DNA from: Glycine soja
Lineage: Eukaryota; Streptophyta; Magnoliopsida; Fabales; Fabaceae
Length of the DNA stretch: 64,000 nucleotides
Direction of reading: 5' to 3'
Assembly: GCF_004193775.1 (NCBI RefSeq)
Contig: NC_041016.1
Span: 37,473,334 to 37,537,333, forward strand
The notes under the pieces are model-generated. The model saw only the letters and a program-made list of their open reading frames with translations. It did not search any database and was not told where the DNA came from. A program made the position numbers and the translations under genes. This document shows positions 46,101 through 55,660 of this stretch, piece after piece (within the stretch, counting starts at the first letter, position 1; each line of letters starts with the position of its first letter).

Positions 46101-46566
46101 AGCGACGACCAGAAATCCAGCGTCAAATTGCTTCTTCACTTCTTCTTTTATCTTCAAGGATGTTTCGGGCTTCATCCTTCTCAGTTTCTGCTTTACCGGG
46201 GGACACTCGGGATTTAGAGGTAATCGGTGCTGTACAATGTCAGAACTCAAACCGGGCATATCTTGGTATGACCAAGCAAAGATGTCTTGGTAGTCTTTTA
46301 GCAGGATTATTAATTCTTCATGGATAGGTGCGGCAATACCTGTGCCTATCTTTACTTCCCTTTTTCCACTGCCAATTCCTAAGTCCACTAGCTCTGTTTC
46401 TTCTTGATGAGGCCCCATTTCTTGGTCCTCATGGGCGACCATTCTTTCTAATTCTGGGGGAAGTCCCACATCCTCGTTTCCCTCATCTTCCGTTTGACTC
46501 ATTTCTTGCTCGAAGTCGATAGGCGAGTCCCAGGTATTAGTACCTTCGGGGGACTCGTCATCGGAT
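43122..46566 (-). pseudogene. Pol of B: RT, dual RNase H, integrase (one nonsense, two frameshifts)
   Basis: Exon 2 begins at 46566 after the predicted acceptor. RT is complete with YVDD (about 45731-45742). The first RNase H follows (LDESMGCMLGQ to ALVWASHRLRQ). A CGA-to-TGA stop just after PALTG (about 45039) and a one-base deletion near 45000 precede the second RNase H (44952 on; FDGASN, NNMAEYEAC, YGDSALV, NQMADAL), a Tat-lineage trait. A two-base deletion near 44010 shifts into the integrase core frame (WGIDVIGAI, TDNGTN, then an EAANKN glutamate), which runs to the stop at 43122. Apart from these three lesions the domains look intact, so the damage is recent relative to A. Confidence 0.9.
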
Positions 46567-46746
46567 CTGCTGTTTCAGAAAAAGAAGTAAACATGCAAAT
46601 GAATGAGAATGGGTAGAGACGTAGGAACAGATGAAGAAAGATCCTTGTATTATAAATTCAAAAACAAAAGACACAAAGCCTTAACAAAAGGAAAAACTCT
46701 AAAGCCTAGGCCCAACTATAGAGCTTTTAAAACCGTAAAGGTTTAC
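46567..46746 (-). other. Predicted 180-bp intron between protease and RT of B
   Basis: Donor AT|GTAAAC overlaps the gag-pro stop (ATG TAA at 46748-46743). The acceptor is GAAACAGCAG just before ATCCGATGACGAG. Removal fuses gag-pro to pol in frame. The intron interior is T-rich and has stops. Confidence 0.8.
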
Positions 46747-49700
46747 ATTATGCTCGTTGCGTAAATGCCGGGGCGTTCCTCCACTCGCCAATTTCCCAGC
46801 TGGAAATCAGGAGGGCATGGTCGTACCAAATCCAATGTACTCGGAACATCAACTTCGCATATTGCGGCCACTTGACCTTTGTCTCCCAGACCCGCGCTTA
46901 TAAAGCTTCTACTTATATGGCAGGGCGGGCTTCCTTCACTTTCTTGTCTCCAACGCGAGCTTTGACCACCGCTCTTCCTTCCCGCGATGCTTCTCTTTAT
47001 ATCCGCTTGAGTGGGTTTATAGCCTAAACCATATTTCCCACGATTTCCTTTGGCATTTATCAAGCTAGTTATGCCACCGTTGTCTTTGCCTAAACCCATT
47101 CCGGGTTCATAACCGTTCCCCAACATAACACGGGCCATCATTACTGCTGCATCGGATAGGCAAGCTTGCCCAGAGAAGGAGTCCACGGAGGAAATGCTTA
47201 CCACCTCAAAAGACTGGAAAGCGGTTTCTAGTGACTCCTCTGCGGCCTCCACATAAGGCATAGAGGATGGGCAGCTCACCAAGATGTCTTCCTCGCCTGA
47301 CACGATGACCAAATGACCCTCCACTACGAATTTCAACTTTTGGTGGAGTGTAGAGGGCACAACTCCCACTGAGTGGATCCACGGGCGCCCCAACAGACAG
47401 CTGTAGGGGGGGTTAATATCCATTATTTGGAAGGTGACTTGACAGGTGTGAGGGCCTATTTGTACTGGGAGATCGATCTCTCCCCTAACCTCTCGGCGAG
47501 TGCCATCGAAGGCACGAACCACCATTGAACTCGGCTTTAAGTGGGAAGCATTGAATGGTAATTTCTCCAAAGTGCTCTTAGGCATCACGTTTAAATTGGA
47601 ACCATTATCGATGAGCACTTTGGCTACGATATGGTCCATACACTTGACTGATACGTGCAAAGCCTTATTATGCCCTCTCCCCTCGGCGGGGATTTCTTCT
47701 TCGGCGAAGGCAAGATAGTTGTTGGCAGTGATATTGTTGATCAGCCCTCCGAAACCTGCTACCGAGATATCTTGGGCCACATGGGCCTCGTTCAGAACTT
47801 TTACTAGCAAAGCCCGATGAGGCTCGGAGCTCATAAGTAACTCCAACAGCGAGACCCTGGCCGGGGTTTTGTTGAGCTGTTCGATAACCTTCAATTCGCT
47901 CTGCTGAATTATACGGAGGAACTCGCTGGCTTCCTCTAGCGACACCTCCTTTTTACCATCCTTTTTCTCCGGGAGGCCTTTTGCCGGAATATCTTTATTC
48001 GAAGCGTGGGGTGCTTTGCCATCTTGTTCCTCCACCACTTTTCCTTTTCCCTTGACGTTCGCGGGTTGGACTGGTAGGTCCGGAGGTGCGAACACACGAC
48101 CGCTACGGGTCACACCACTCGTTCCCGTGATATTTGTTACCTTAGCCGACAACGAGCTGACGTCGGTGGCTTCTTCTTCCTTCTCCCTCGGAGGTATGTA
48201 TCTCCATGGGACTGCGTGGCTATTTTGGTACGGGAAAGGAACAGGTTTGGCTACTAAGAGGTGTTCGGGCTTTTGTGAAGCTGCGCTTTTAGTGAAGTAT
48301 ATCACCAAGGGTTTCGGCTTCGCAACACTGCTCCCATCCGTGGATTGCATGCATATATGCTGCTCCTCTTTTCCTTCACTGCCAACTTCCAGTCGACCTT
48401 GATCTATCATCCGTTGTAACAATTCCTCTACTCCCAAACACGTTTCCATGTCATGCAGCTCGCCGGAATGTAGCAAACAGGAATCCTCCTTACACCCATT
48501 ATGGGGAATCACACCTCCCTTTTGTAGGGCCTCAAAGATAAACCTCCTAGGGGTTGCCACATCCTTTAAAGGTTTAGACCTGCGCGGCCTATCGGACTCA
48601 ACGGCGTTAACTGCTCCCCCTCCATGATTGGCGAGCGGGTTGGTTCTCACATTGGGCCGATCCTCTTGGAAGGTCAGCCATCCAGCATCCATCAAATGTT
48701 GGACCTTGTATTTAAGGGCCAAGCATTTGTCAACGGAATGTCCCGGGACACCCCCATGGTACTTGCAAGTTGCATTAGGGTCATACCACTTTGGGAAAGG
48801 GGGTTGGAGGACCCTTCCGGGAGTTACCACGGCCAAATGATTGGCGATGAGGGATGGCAAGAGGTCTTCATACGTCATTGGGAGTGGGGTGAATTCTTGA
48901 AATGGCCTTGGAGGGAAGTTCCTTGTCGTGTTGGAATTACCGGCCGGGCGAGTCGTGTTCGGAGTTGGAACTTGGGGAGCTTCCCTCTGGGTGGGTGCCT
49001 TAGGCTGCACGGGTGTTGAACTAGAGGCGTTCCCGGTATGAGCCGAGAAGCTCGGGTGATGTTGCGCGTACTGATGGGTACCATGAGGTGTTTGCGGGGG
49101 TTTGACCCACGCGGGTGTTGAAGAGACGGCATGGGCATCTCCTTCAAACTTTCCTCTTTTCAATCCTACCTCGATTCTTTCCCCGGTGAATACTAGATCC
49201 GCAAAGCTGGACGACATGTAACCTACTAGCTTCTCATAGTAGAACACTGGCAGAGTGTCTACCATCATGGTGATCATCTCTCTCTCAACCATGGGAGGAG
49301 CTACTTGTGCCGCCAAATCTCTCCACCGCTGCGCGTATTCTTTAAAGGTTTCACCCTCTTTCTTGAACATATTCTGCAGTTGAGTGCGGTCGGGAGCCAT
49401 ATCGGAATTGTACTGATATTGCCTTAGGAAGGCAGTAATCAGATCCTTCCAAGTACGGATACGAGAAGCTTCCAAATTAGTGTACCACACTACCGCGGCT
49501 CCGGCCAAGCTATCTTGAAAGAAGTGTATTAATAGCTTCTCATCCTCAGAGTGTGCGCCCATCTTGCGGCAGTACATCTTGAGATGGTTTTTGGGACAAG
49601 TCGTCCCTTTATACTTGTCGAAGTCTGGCACTTTGAACTTCGGGGGAATAACAACATCGGGTACTAAGCAAAGATCCGTCATGTCTGCAAACGGATAGTC

Positions 49701-50282
49701 CCCAAATCCTTCCACGGCCCTCAATCTTTCCTCAAGGAGATCGAGCTTCCTCCTTTCTTCAGTTGCCGGGGACGGTCCTTCCGTGGATAAAACTATTGGT
49801 TGTGTTGCGATGTTGGGCTGAGGCAACGTGCTGGGTGCCGGCCCTTCGGGGATCGGGGGATAGAACTCGACATCCCTTCCAGCATAGTCTTGAGGGTCTT
49901 TGTGGACTTCTTCGGGCTGTTGAGGAGGCTCTCTTTCAAGGACGGGAGAAGCAATATGGCCCGCATCGTCTTGCAAGACGGGTGGTGAGTAGTTGGGCGG
50001 CAATCCATAAGGGTAAGCCGCTCGGTTGTATCCCAGGTGAGGGCTGCCATCGTGCCCCAATGTGTCCTTTCCCCGTCCTACTATGTTTGAGGGAGGATGG
50101 TGCGCAGTTGCCAAGGGAGTTGGGTCTGCTTCGGCAGCCGAACTGACAGCGGCAGCGGTGGCCGCGTTCTTTTCCATGAGCTGCCTCATACCTAACATGG
50201 CCTCCATCATGGAGGCCATTTGTTCTTTCAGAGCCGACATGTCGGCTTTCATCTGTTCCTGTGTCTCCTCTTGATCACCCAT
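46743..50282 (-). CDS. Gag-protease of B (Ogre type), intact, 1179 aa
   Basis: One open frame from ATG 50282 (MGDQEETQEQMKAD). N-terminal coiled coil; Pro-rich linker; retrotransposon gag domain about 214-377 (FDKYKGTTCPK to FTGERIE); zinc-knuckle-like motifs near 502 (CKYHGGVPGHSVDKC) and 600 (CLLHSGELHDMETC); retropepsin near 890 with LIDNGSNLNVMP, where Asn replaces the usual Thr/Ser of DTG/DSG; G-patch-like segment near 1060-1090 ([11 protein letters not shown]). The frame is open further upstream through HPYRTRSKSRT, conserved in A, so translation may begin earlier or after splicing. The stop is spliced out if the 46746-46567 intron is used, giving Gag-Pro-Pol; unspliced RNA would give Gag-Pro alone. 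Confidence 0.92.
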   Translation of the reverse strand: MGDQEETQEQMKADMSALKEQMASMMEAMLGMRQLMEKNAATAAAVSSAAEADPTPLATAHHPPSNIVGRGKDTLGHDGSPHLGYNRAAYPYGLPPNYSPPVLQDDAGHIASPVLEREPPQQPEEVHKDPQDYAGRDVEFYPPIPEGPAPSTLPQPNIATQPIVLSTEGPSPATEERRKLDLLEERLRAVEGFGDYPFADMTDLCLVPDVVIPPKFKVPDFDKYKGTTCPKNHLKMYCRKMGAHSEDEKLLIHFFQDSLAGAAVVWYTNLEASRIRTWKDLITAFLRQYQYNSDMAPDRTQLQNMFKKEGETFKEYAQRWRDLAAQVAPPMVEREMITMMVDTLPVFYYEKLVGYMSSSFADLVFTGERIEVGLKRGKFEGDAHAVSSTPAWVKPPQTPHGTHQYAQHHPSFSAHTGNASSSTPVQPKAPTQREAPQVPTPNTTRPAGNSNTTRNFPPRPFQEFTPLPMTYEDLLPSLIANHLAVVTPGRVLQPPFPKWYDPNATCKYHGGVPGHSVDKCLALKYKVQHLMDAGWLTFQEDRPNVRTNPLANHGGGAVNAVESDRPRRSKPLKDVATPRRFIFEALQKGGVIPHNGCKEDSCLLHSGELHDMETCLGVEELLQRMIDQGRLEVGSEGKEEQHICMQSTDGSSVAKPKPLVIYFTKSAASQKPEHLLVAKPVPFPYQNSHAVPWRYIPPREKEEEATDVSSLSAKVTNITGTSGVTRSGRVFAPPDLPVQPANVKGKGKVVEEQDGKAPHASNKDIPAKGLPEKKDGKKEVSLEEASEFLRIIQQSELKVIEQLNKTPARVSLLELLMSSEPHRALLVKVLNEAHVAQDISVAGFGGLINNITANNYLAFAEEEIPAEGRGHNKALHVSVKCMDHIVAKVLIDNGSNLNVMPKSTLEKLPFNASHLKPSSMVVRAFDGTRREVRGEIDLPVQIGPHTCQVTFQIMDINPPYSCLLGRPWIHSVGVVPSTLHQKLKFVVEGHLVIVSGEEDILVSCPSSMPYVEAAEESLETAFQSFEVVSISSVDSFSGQACLSDAAVMMARVMLGNGYEPGMGLGKDNGGITSLINAKGNRGKYGLGYKPTQADIKRSIAGRKSGGQSSRWRQESEGSPPCHISRSFISAGLGDKGQVAAICEVDVPSTLDLVRPCPPDFQLGNWRVEERPGIYATSIM

Positions 50283-50522
50283 CGTTCTAGATTTGGATCT
50301 GGTGCGATAGGGATGCCTTGTGGCGCGTTTAGTTATGGTGTTTTTCGCTAAAAAACCAAACGTGAGGAGTGGGTAAAGAAAGAAAGAAAATGCATGCTAG
50401 AGATGAAATGTAGGAGTGATTTGATTTGCACGAGCTTTTTGGAGTAGAAACATGGGACCAACTCATTTTATTTCAAAAAGAAAGTCGTATCTAGTCAAGG
50501 TCTGAGAGACCATACAAGTTTC
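50283..50522 (-). other. ORF1-gag spacer of B with possible intron
   Basis: Donor-like GTATGG at 50515 and acceptor-like GGTTTTTTAG ending at 50348, 168 nt apart, parallel to 163 nt in A. No gene. Confidence 0.35.
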
Positions 50523-52388
50523 CTAACGATTTCTAATTATGTGGGCCATTAAGTCTATCATATGCTGACAATAGCCGAGAAGCCCATGAATCTCTTCGGG
50601 GGCAGAGTAGGTGTCCGCCATCGCCTTGGCCTTGGCTAACAAGCGGGGAAGTTCTTGACTCCCGTTCAAGGTAAGAGCAAACCGATCCATCCACATGGTT
50701 GCCTCTTGGTGTAAAGAGTCGATCACCCTTCCTCTAGCCTCTTTTTCCGCGTATACTTGAGCATACTCGTCCGTGATCCTATGCTCGTGGGCCGTGGCTA
50801 GACCTAACTCTTCTTGGTACTTGGCGATGATAGCTAGCATGTTGGTCTCCGTCTCGCATAAACGCTGAGACAAGCTTCTTTTGGACCTTGAACAGGCAAC
50901 TAACTCCTCTTTCAGAACCATGCTATGTGCTCGCGACTGGTCCCTCTCTTCCCTTCGCAGCTTGAGTTCACTATTGCTACCCCACAGAGCTTTGCGAAAT
51001 TTATTTCGGCCATACTCTTCCTTGCGAGCCCTCTTGGTCTCTTGTTCAAGGGCTCTTGCGGTAGTTGCATTCTCCTCCCGTAATCCGGCACACTCCTTCC
51101 GAATGTGTGTAGCGGCCAACTTGAACTTCTCCTTGGCAAGTTTCGCCTTTCCTAACTCGCTTTTGAGAGCTTGGACTTCTTCGTCCTCTTCCGGTGCTTC
51201 AAAACTCTCTTCGCTGACGAATTTTAACTTGGTGAGCCAATCTAAACCTCGCATATGAACTTTCAGCCATTCATGGTAGCCACCAATGATGCCATTACGA
51301 ATGCCTCTAAGTTCTCGATCTTTCCTTAACGGGGTTTCCCATGCCTTATGGATTCTTTGTATAGCCTTGGAATTTTGTGCGCCGAAATCCCTCACAAGGA
51401 AAGGAGACATGCTTTCTTCCGTCGGTGCTCCCCTCATGGGGTATCCTAGTTGTCTTATAGCGAGCGCGGGATTGTAGTTAATACAACCCCTCGTTCCTAT
51501 CAGCGGAATGTTTGGGTATCCTCCACATGAGAAAAGGACTCCTTCTTTTCCTTCCTTCCATCGGGGGAACCAACTGATTGTTCTACCTCCTATCCCGGCC
51601 AAAAGCTGGTCCCAATCTATTCTCCTCTTTTCAGTACACGAGCGATGGCTCAGGAGCGGACATGGATGCCTTGTATCTTGCTGGAACAAGTGCGAAACCA
51701 ACCAAACATAGAGGGCGGGCAAGCAACAGATGATCCGTGCGCTACTCTTTTCGCACCTTCGGTCAAATGTGTCAAATAAATCTGCCAGAACAGCTACCAC
51801 CAGACTTTCCTTGCCATGGTAGTATGCAAGGAAAGCGTCGATTGCTGCTAGGTCTACCAAACCATCCACGTTTGGAAAGAGGACGACCCCAAAAATTAGC
51901 AAAGCTAACACATCCATAAACGGGACCCAATCTCCTTGATTGGTCATACCCCTTGCCTTGTCTTCTAGGTACCTCCGTGGTAGGCCCGTTATGCCGTTTC
52001 GAGTCTGTTTCATGCGGTCCAAACCTCTCGCTGAATCTTTGACCACAGTTGCAATTCTACTCAAAGAGGGGAGACACCCAGAGGAAAGATATGGTTTTCT
52101 TCCCCCGAGAGGACACCCTAGAATTTCCTCAAATTCTTCAATGGTTGGTACTAATTGGAAGTCTCCGAACGTGAAGCATCTCAAAGGCTGGTCATAGTAT
52201 TGGGTGAGTGATGCAATGGCTTCTATGGATACCTCTGCTACGGTCAACTCTAAGATCTTTCCGTAAGTCTTGCGGAAGGCTTGCATTTGGAGAGGTTCCA
52301 TCAACCGCCCTAATTCCTTGATGCTGGTGGTATCTAGGCTTTTAACCTTGACTTGGTAGAACCTCTTGCCGGTTTGATTTGTTCCCAT
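50523..52388 (-). CDS. Ogre ORF1 protein of B, intact, 621 aa, function unknown
   Basis: Starts MGTNQTGKRFYQVK and is homologous to broken copies in A and C. The N-terminal 380 residues form a compact-looking domain with RCFTFGDFQLVPTIEEFEEI and ILGCPLGG, LIFGVVLFPNVDGLVD, and a Trp-rich segment (IDWDQLLAGIGG, ISWFPRWKEG). About residues 390-560 are a long charged coiled coil (EEDEEVQALKSELG onward). The C-terminus is helical (YCQHMIDLMAHII). The pattern F-x-F-G-x(4)-T-x(4)-ILG-P resembles the plant mobile domain. This is the best-preserved ORF1 in the window and the reference for annotating the others. Confidence 0.85.
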   Translation of the reverse strand: MGTNQTGKRFYQVKVKSLDTTSIKELGRLMEPLQMQAFRKTYGKILELTVAEVSIEAIASLTQYYDQPLRCFTFGDFQLVPTIEEFEEILGCPLGGRKPYLSSGCLPSLSRIATVVKDSARGLDRMKQTRNGITGLPRRYLEDKARGMTNQGDWVPFMDVLALLIFGVVLFPNVDGLVDLAAIDAFLAYYHGKESLVVAVLADLFDTFDRRCEKSSARIICCLPALYVWLVSHLFQQDTRHPCPLLSHRSCTEKRRIDWDQLLAGIGGRTISWFPRWKEGKEGVLFSCGGYPNIPLIGTRGCINYNPALAIRQLGYPMRGAPTEESMSPFLVRDFGAQNSKAIQRIHKAWETPLRKDRELRGIRNGIIGGYHEWLKVHMRGLDWLTKLKFVSEESFEAPEEDEEVQALKSELGKAKLAKEKFKLAATHIRKECAGLREENATTARALEQETKRARKEEYGRNKFRKALWGSNSELKLRREERDQSRAHSMVLKEELVACSRSKRSLSQRLCETETNMLAIIAKYQEELGLATAHEHRITDEYAQVYAEKEARGRVIDSLHQEATMWMDRFALTLNGSQELPRLLAKAKAMADTYSAPEEIHGLLGYCQHMIDLMAHIIRNR

Positions 52389-53234
52389 GCTTACTAAAGT
52401 GAGACAAAAAGCTGGTGCAAATCAAAACTCCGATATCTCATGGGTGGGATGGATGAATGCATGAAGGAATGCATATTACACAGATGCAATCTAGGAATGC
52501 GGGGGCCCGAGGAATTGTCTCCTTCTTAGATACAACGTCTAGGGGTAGCAAAGTGCCCCAACATACGTTTTTGAGAAGGCGACATGGACCCTCCGTTGGT
52601 TTGTTTACAGAGGGGATCAAGACAGAACCCATGTGCGATGCATATGCAAAAGACGCAATACGGGAATGTACATAGTATGACAATATTCACTGAACATAAG
52701 CAAAAGGGTATATGATACTTATGCATGGCAGTGTGAAAAATGGCACGCAGCGTGTTCGCTCTGTGCCCCTATTTAAGGGACCTACAAGGAAGAGAACTAA
52801 CTAGGCATTTAGCAATAACCCCCCAAGGTAGTCATATCTCTCTTGACGGTTTCTAGAGGTATTATCCTCTTTGAAGAACATATTGCAGCAGTAGGGACTA
52901 CTAGCAACAATAAGTTTTCAAAGAGAAAAGCTCTAGATGAGGGTTCACTATAATCAAGCAAGTCGGAGACCTAGCATGATCACAGATTCGCCTCCACTCC
53001 TTATGTTCCCATGAACCTGGGTATAGGGCCCCTTTTTCACTCACAGTGTGTGCAAATAGTGTTGGTGTTTGTGTGCATCAAATGAATAAATATTTACTTC
53101 ATGCATACATTTTAAAACGCACTAAAAGCAACAAAGAGTTTATATACACAAGAACATAATGAATGGAAACTAACAAAGGGGTAAGTCACGGTAAAACATT
53201 GCACAAGATTAAATGGCCTAACTCTCTAAAAATA
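52389..53234 (-). other. 5' leader of B between PBS and ORF1
   Basis: About 845 bp, no gene. Homologous to the leaders of A and C. It ends in TTTGTCTCACTTTAG (AG at 52395-52394), a good splice-acceptor match just before the ORF1 ATG. Confidence 0.65.
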
Positions 53235-53253
53235 GTCCCCAGTGGAGTCGCCA
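53235..53253 (-). promoter_or_regulatory. Primer binding site of B
   Basis: Minus strand TGGCGACTCCACTGGGGAC, two bases after the 5' LTR. Identical in C. Probably arginine-tRNA type, from recalled Ogre literature. Confidence 0.8.
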
Positions 53254-53255
53254 AC

Positions 53256-54889
53256 TGTCGCAACCTACCCTTCGGCGGGAGGGCGACGCGTGACTCGCGG
53301 GATGCGTGTTCCACGAAAGGAATACGCGCGGAGTCGCCACCAACGTTTATTTGAGGAAAACGTCGGAAAAACCGGAAAAGACGCGGTCTACGAACTTCTA
53401 AGTGAAAGGTTCGAGAGTTGTATTTACGCACGGGGAAGGTATTAGCACCCCACACGTCCGTCCCAAGGGACGGCAGCCTTTAATCGAATGTGCAAACATG
53501 ACTTTGATTTTTATGTTCCCTTTTATGTCCTTATATCCTTTATACCCTTTTTATATTTTTCTCTTTTTGTGGTCGACAAGGGTGTTTCCCTTTGCTCCTA
53601 CGTATTCCTCAATTGCGATGAGGAAATCAGACCTACGTAGTTCTTTCTTATCAAGTGGTTCTTTTTTTACTTAAAAGGTGATCATTTTAAGGCGTTGGAC
53701 CTTGAAAATGATCCATTTTACTTAGTAAGAAATTAAAATGACAAACTTCAAAAACCTATTTTTGTGGACGAGCTTGACTAGGCGAGTTGATTTTAGCCTT
53801 AGTTTCACCTTAGTTATTAGTCAACTCAATTAAGAATGAGAAATCCCAAAGAGAAAATGTCCGATTGATTTTCCGCTTTATTTTACTAAAAGGTATATTT
53901 TTTGTTATTATATTATTATTTTATCTCTTTTCGATTTCCAACGTGGTTATGGCACGACCGAACGGTCGGAATTCATTTTAAACGAAGTTAACGGATAATA
54001 CAATTCAAACGTTCGGTGGAAATTTATTTTATTTTTAGGTTAAGCGAGAAATGACTTAAATAAAATGGCTTAAGCACGTCAAGAGGGGGTATAAAAAGTA
54101 AATGAAACGAGAATAAAAATACACGAAACACAATGTGGACCACCACGGGTACATAGAATGAATCGAAAAGCTTGGTTCGAGGTACTTACCCGTTGAAGAT
54201 CAAAGAACGATGAAGAACGAATGAAGAACGTTGAAGAACGGTTGAAACCTTTGCGAAATCCCTCACGGAAACGTTTCGGAAGCGCCTCGGCTTAGATTTT
54301 CATCACGGAAACAATTTTTCCAAGCAAATTCGAAAGAGAGAGAAGTGCCTAAGGGGCTGAACCCTTTTCCTTCTCACTTCCTCCCCTATTTATAGCAAAA
54401 TAGGGGAGATGCTTGCCGCCCAGCTCGCCCAGGCGAGCCAGGTTGCTTCCTCCAGAAGCAACAGCCTTCTGGAGGAATCTTCTGGAGGGCCCAAGTGGGT
54501 CTGGTTGATATTTGCACCCCCATTATTACTAAGTACACCCCCTGCCTTTTTTTGGTGATTCTTTTTTCGTAAAGTTACGGAAACTTACGAATTTCGTAAC
54601 GATACTGGTTTTCTTTCCGTAATGTTACGGAACCTTGTGGATTACATAATCATCCCCTTTTGACTTACGGAATGTTACGAAACCTCACTAATTATGCAAC
54701 GATGCTTCCATTTGATTTCCGGTGTGTCACGGAACCTTTACGGATTGTGCATCAATATTTTCTTTTGTTTTTCGGCATGTCCCGAAATTTCACAAATTGC
54801 CTAATGATGGGTGCCAAGCACCTTACAAGGACCAAACAAAGGTCGCATGTCATCAAGCAAAGGTCCCCAAAAGAAATTAGGGTATGACA
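53256..54889 (-). repeat. Element B 5' LTR (1634 bp)
   Basis: Plus strand TGTCGCAACC...GGGTATGACA, flanked by the PBS on one side and the TSD CCGGG on the other. Full-length version of the deleted 3' LTR. It holds the 51-bp array (about 54560-54820), hairpin, palindrome and TATA box. Confidence 0.95.
54387..54477 (-). promoter_or_regulatory. LTR promoter of B: TATA box, palindrome and hairpin
   Basis: TATAAATA on the minus strand at 54394-54387. Upstream lie the palindrome GCTCGCCCAGGCGAGC (54423-54438) and a perfect 12-bp stem hairpin (54447-54477). Confidence 0.65.
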
Positions 54890-54894
54890 CCGGG

Positions 54895-55660
54895 TTAGGA
54901 TTTTGCCCGAACCGCTGTCGGGAGGCGGGTGCGGATCATGCACACCAGCATGACCACCTTGACTCAGATGTGGATGATGTTGCTGCTCAGCAACATCCTT
55001 CCCAGCGATCATAACTCCGACCTCCCTCTTCCGAAGTGTCAGTTGGTGTATGCCATCCTGACATGGATGAGCGTCCATGTGGCTCAGTTGATCGCTGACG
55101 CCATTTATTTATTTGCAGGTATGCCACCTACCAGGCACCCTCTAGACCAAGATAAGTCTAACAGGGCCCTGGGTTTTCCAGCATTGATCACGGGTCTCTG
55201 CCAATCATTCGGGGTTCCCGTCACACCTAGTAAGGTGATTCGACCGCCAATCACCCGGGCCTTCATTGAGAAGTATTGCACGCCTAGACAGGCGCAGGGT
55301 GATTCACCACAGGTCGCAGACGCACCGCCACCACCTCATCAGGCTGATCCAGCTGGGTCATTTGGAATGGAGTGGTATTTACAACACTTGGTTCGCCAGC
55401 AGGCGGCCAGCCACAGGGGGCAGGTGCAGATACATGAGTGTCTCTACCAGCTCAGCATCAGTCAGCAGAGCCAGGATTTCACTCCTTTTGCGTGCCCTAC
55501 TCCAGATCAGTTCAGGGCTGAGGTTGCATGTCCTGGAGATTGGCCTGAGGCCCAGGCAGGGGAGGCGCCCGCAGAGGCTCCCAGCGGTGCAGAGGAGGCC
55601 CGCATAGATGAGGAGATGATAGATTTACTCGGTTTCTTGGGAGGGAGTGGAGCCACGTAA
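54895..55660 (+). pseudogene. 3' ORF of A, second part
   Basis: Continues the ORF of 35177-35564 after element B. A TAG lies just past the junction, then the frame is open from about 54900 to 55660 (MTTLTQMWMMLLLSNILPSD, LIADAIYLFAG, PPPPHQADP, FGMEWYLQHLVRQ), ending LLGFLGGSGAT. It aligns with the C-terminal 240 codons of B's 3' ORF and has sense codons where B has its two stops, so it shows what the uninterrupted frame looks like. Confidence 0.8.

Larger units (their letters stand above)
35565..54889 (-). mobile_element. Element B: nearly complete Ogre/Tat-like Ty3-gypsy retrotransposon
   Basis: A 19.3-kb minus-strand element with TSD CCGGG (35560-35564 and 54890-54894), inside the 3' ORF of A. 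Order on the minus strand: 5' LTR (53256-54889), PBS, ORF1, gag-pro, intron, pol, 2.1-kb spacer, 3' ORF, long 3' UTR with a satellite-like array, PPT, 3' LTR (35565-36832). ORF1 and gag-pro are intact. Pol has a nonsense codon and two frameshifts; the 3' ORF has two in-frame stops. The LTRs differ by a 366-bp deletion plus scattered, largely C/T-type changes, so B is older than the SIRE copies and younger than A. Confidence 0.92.
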
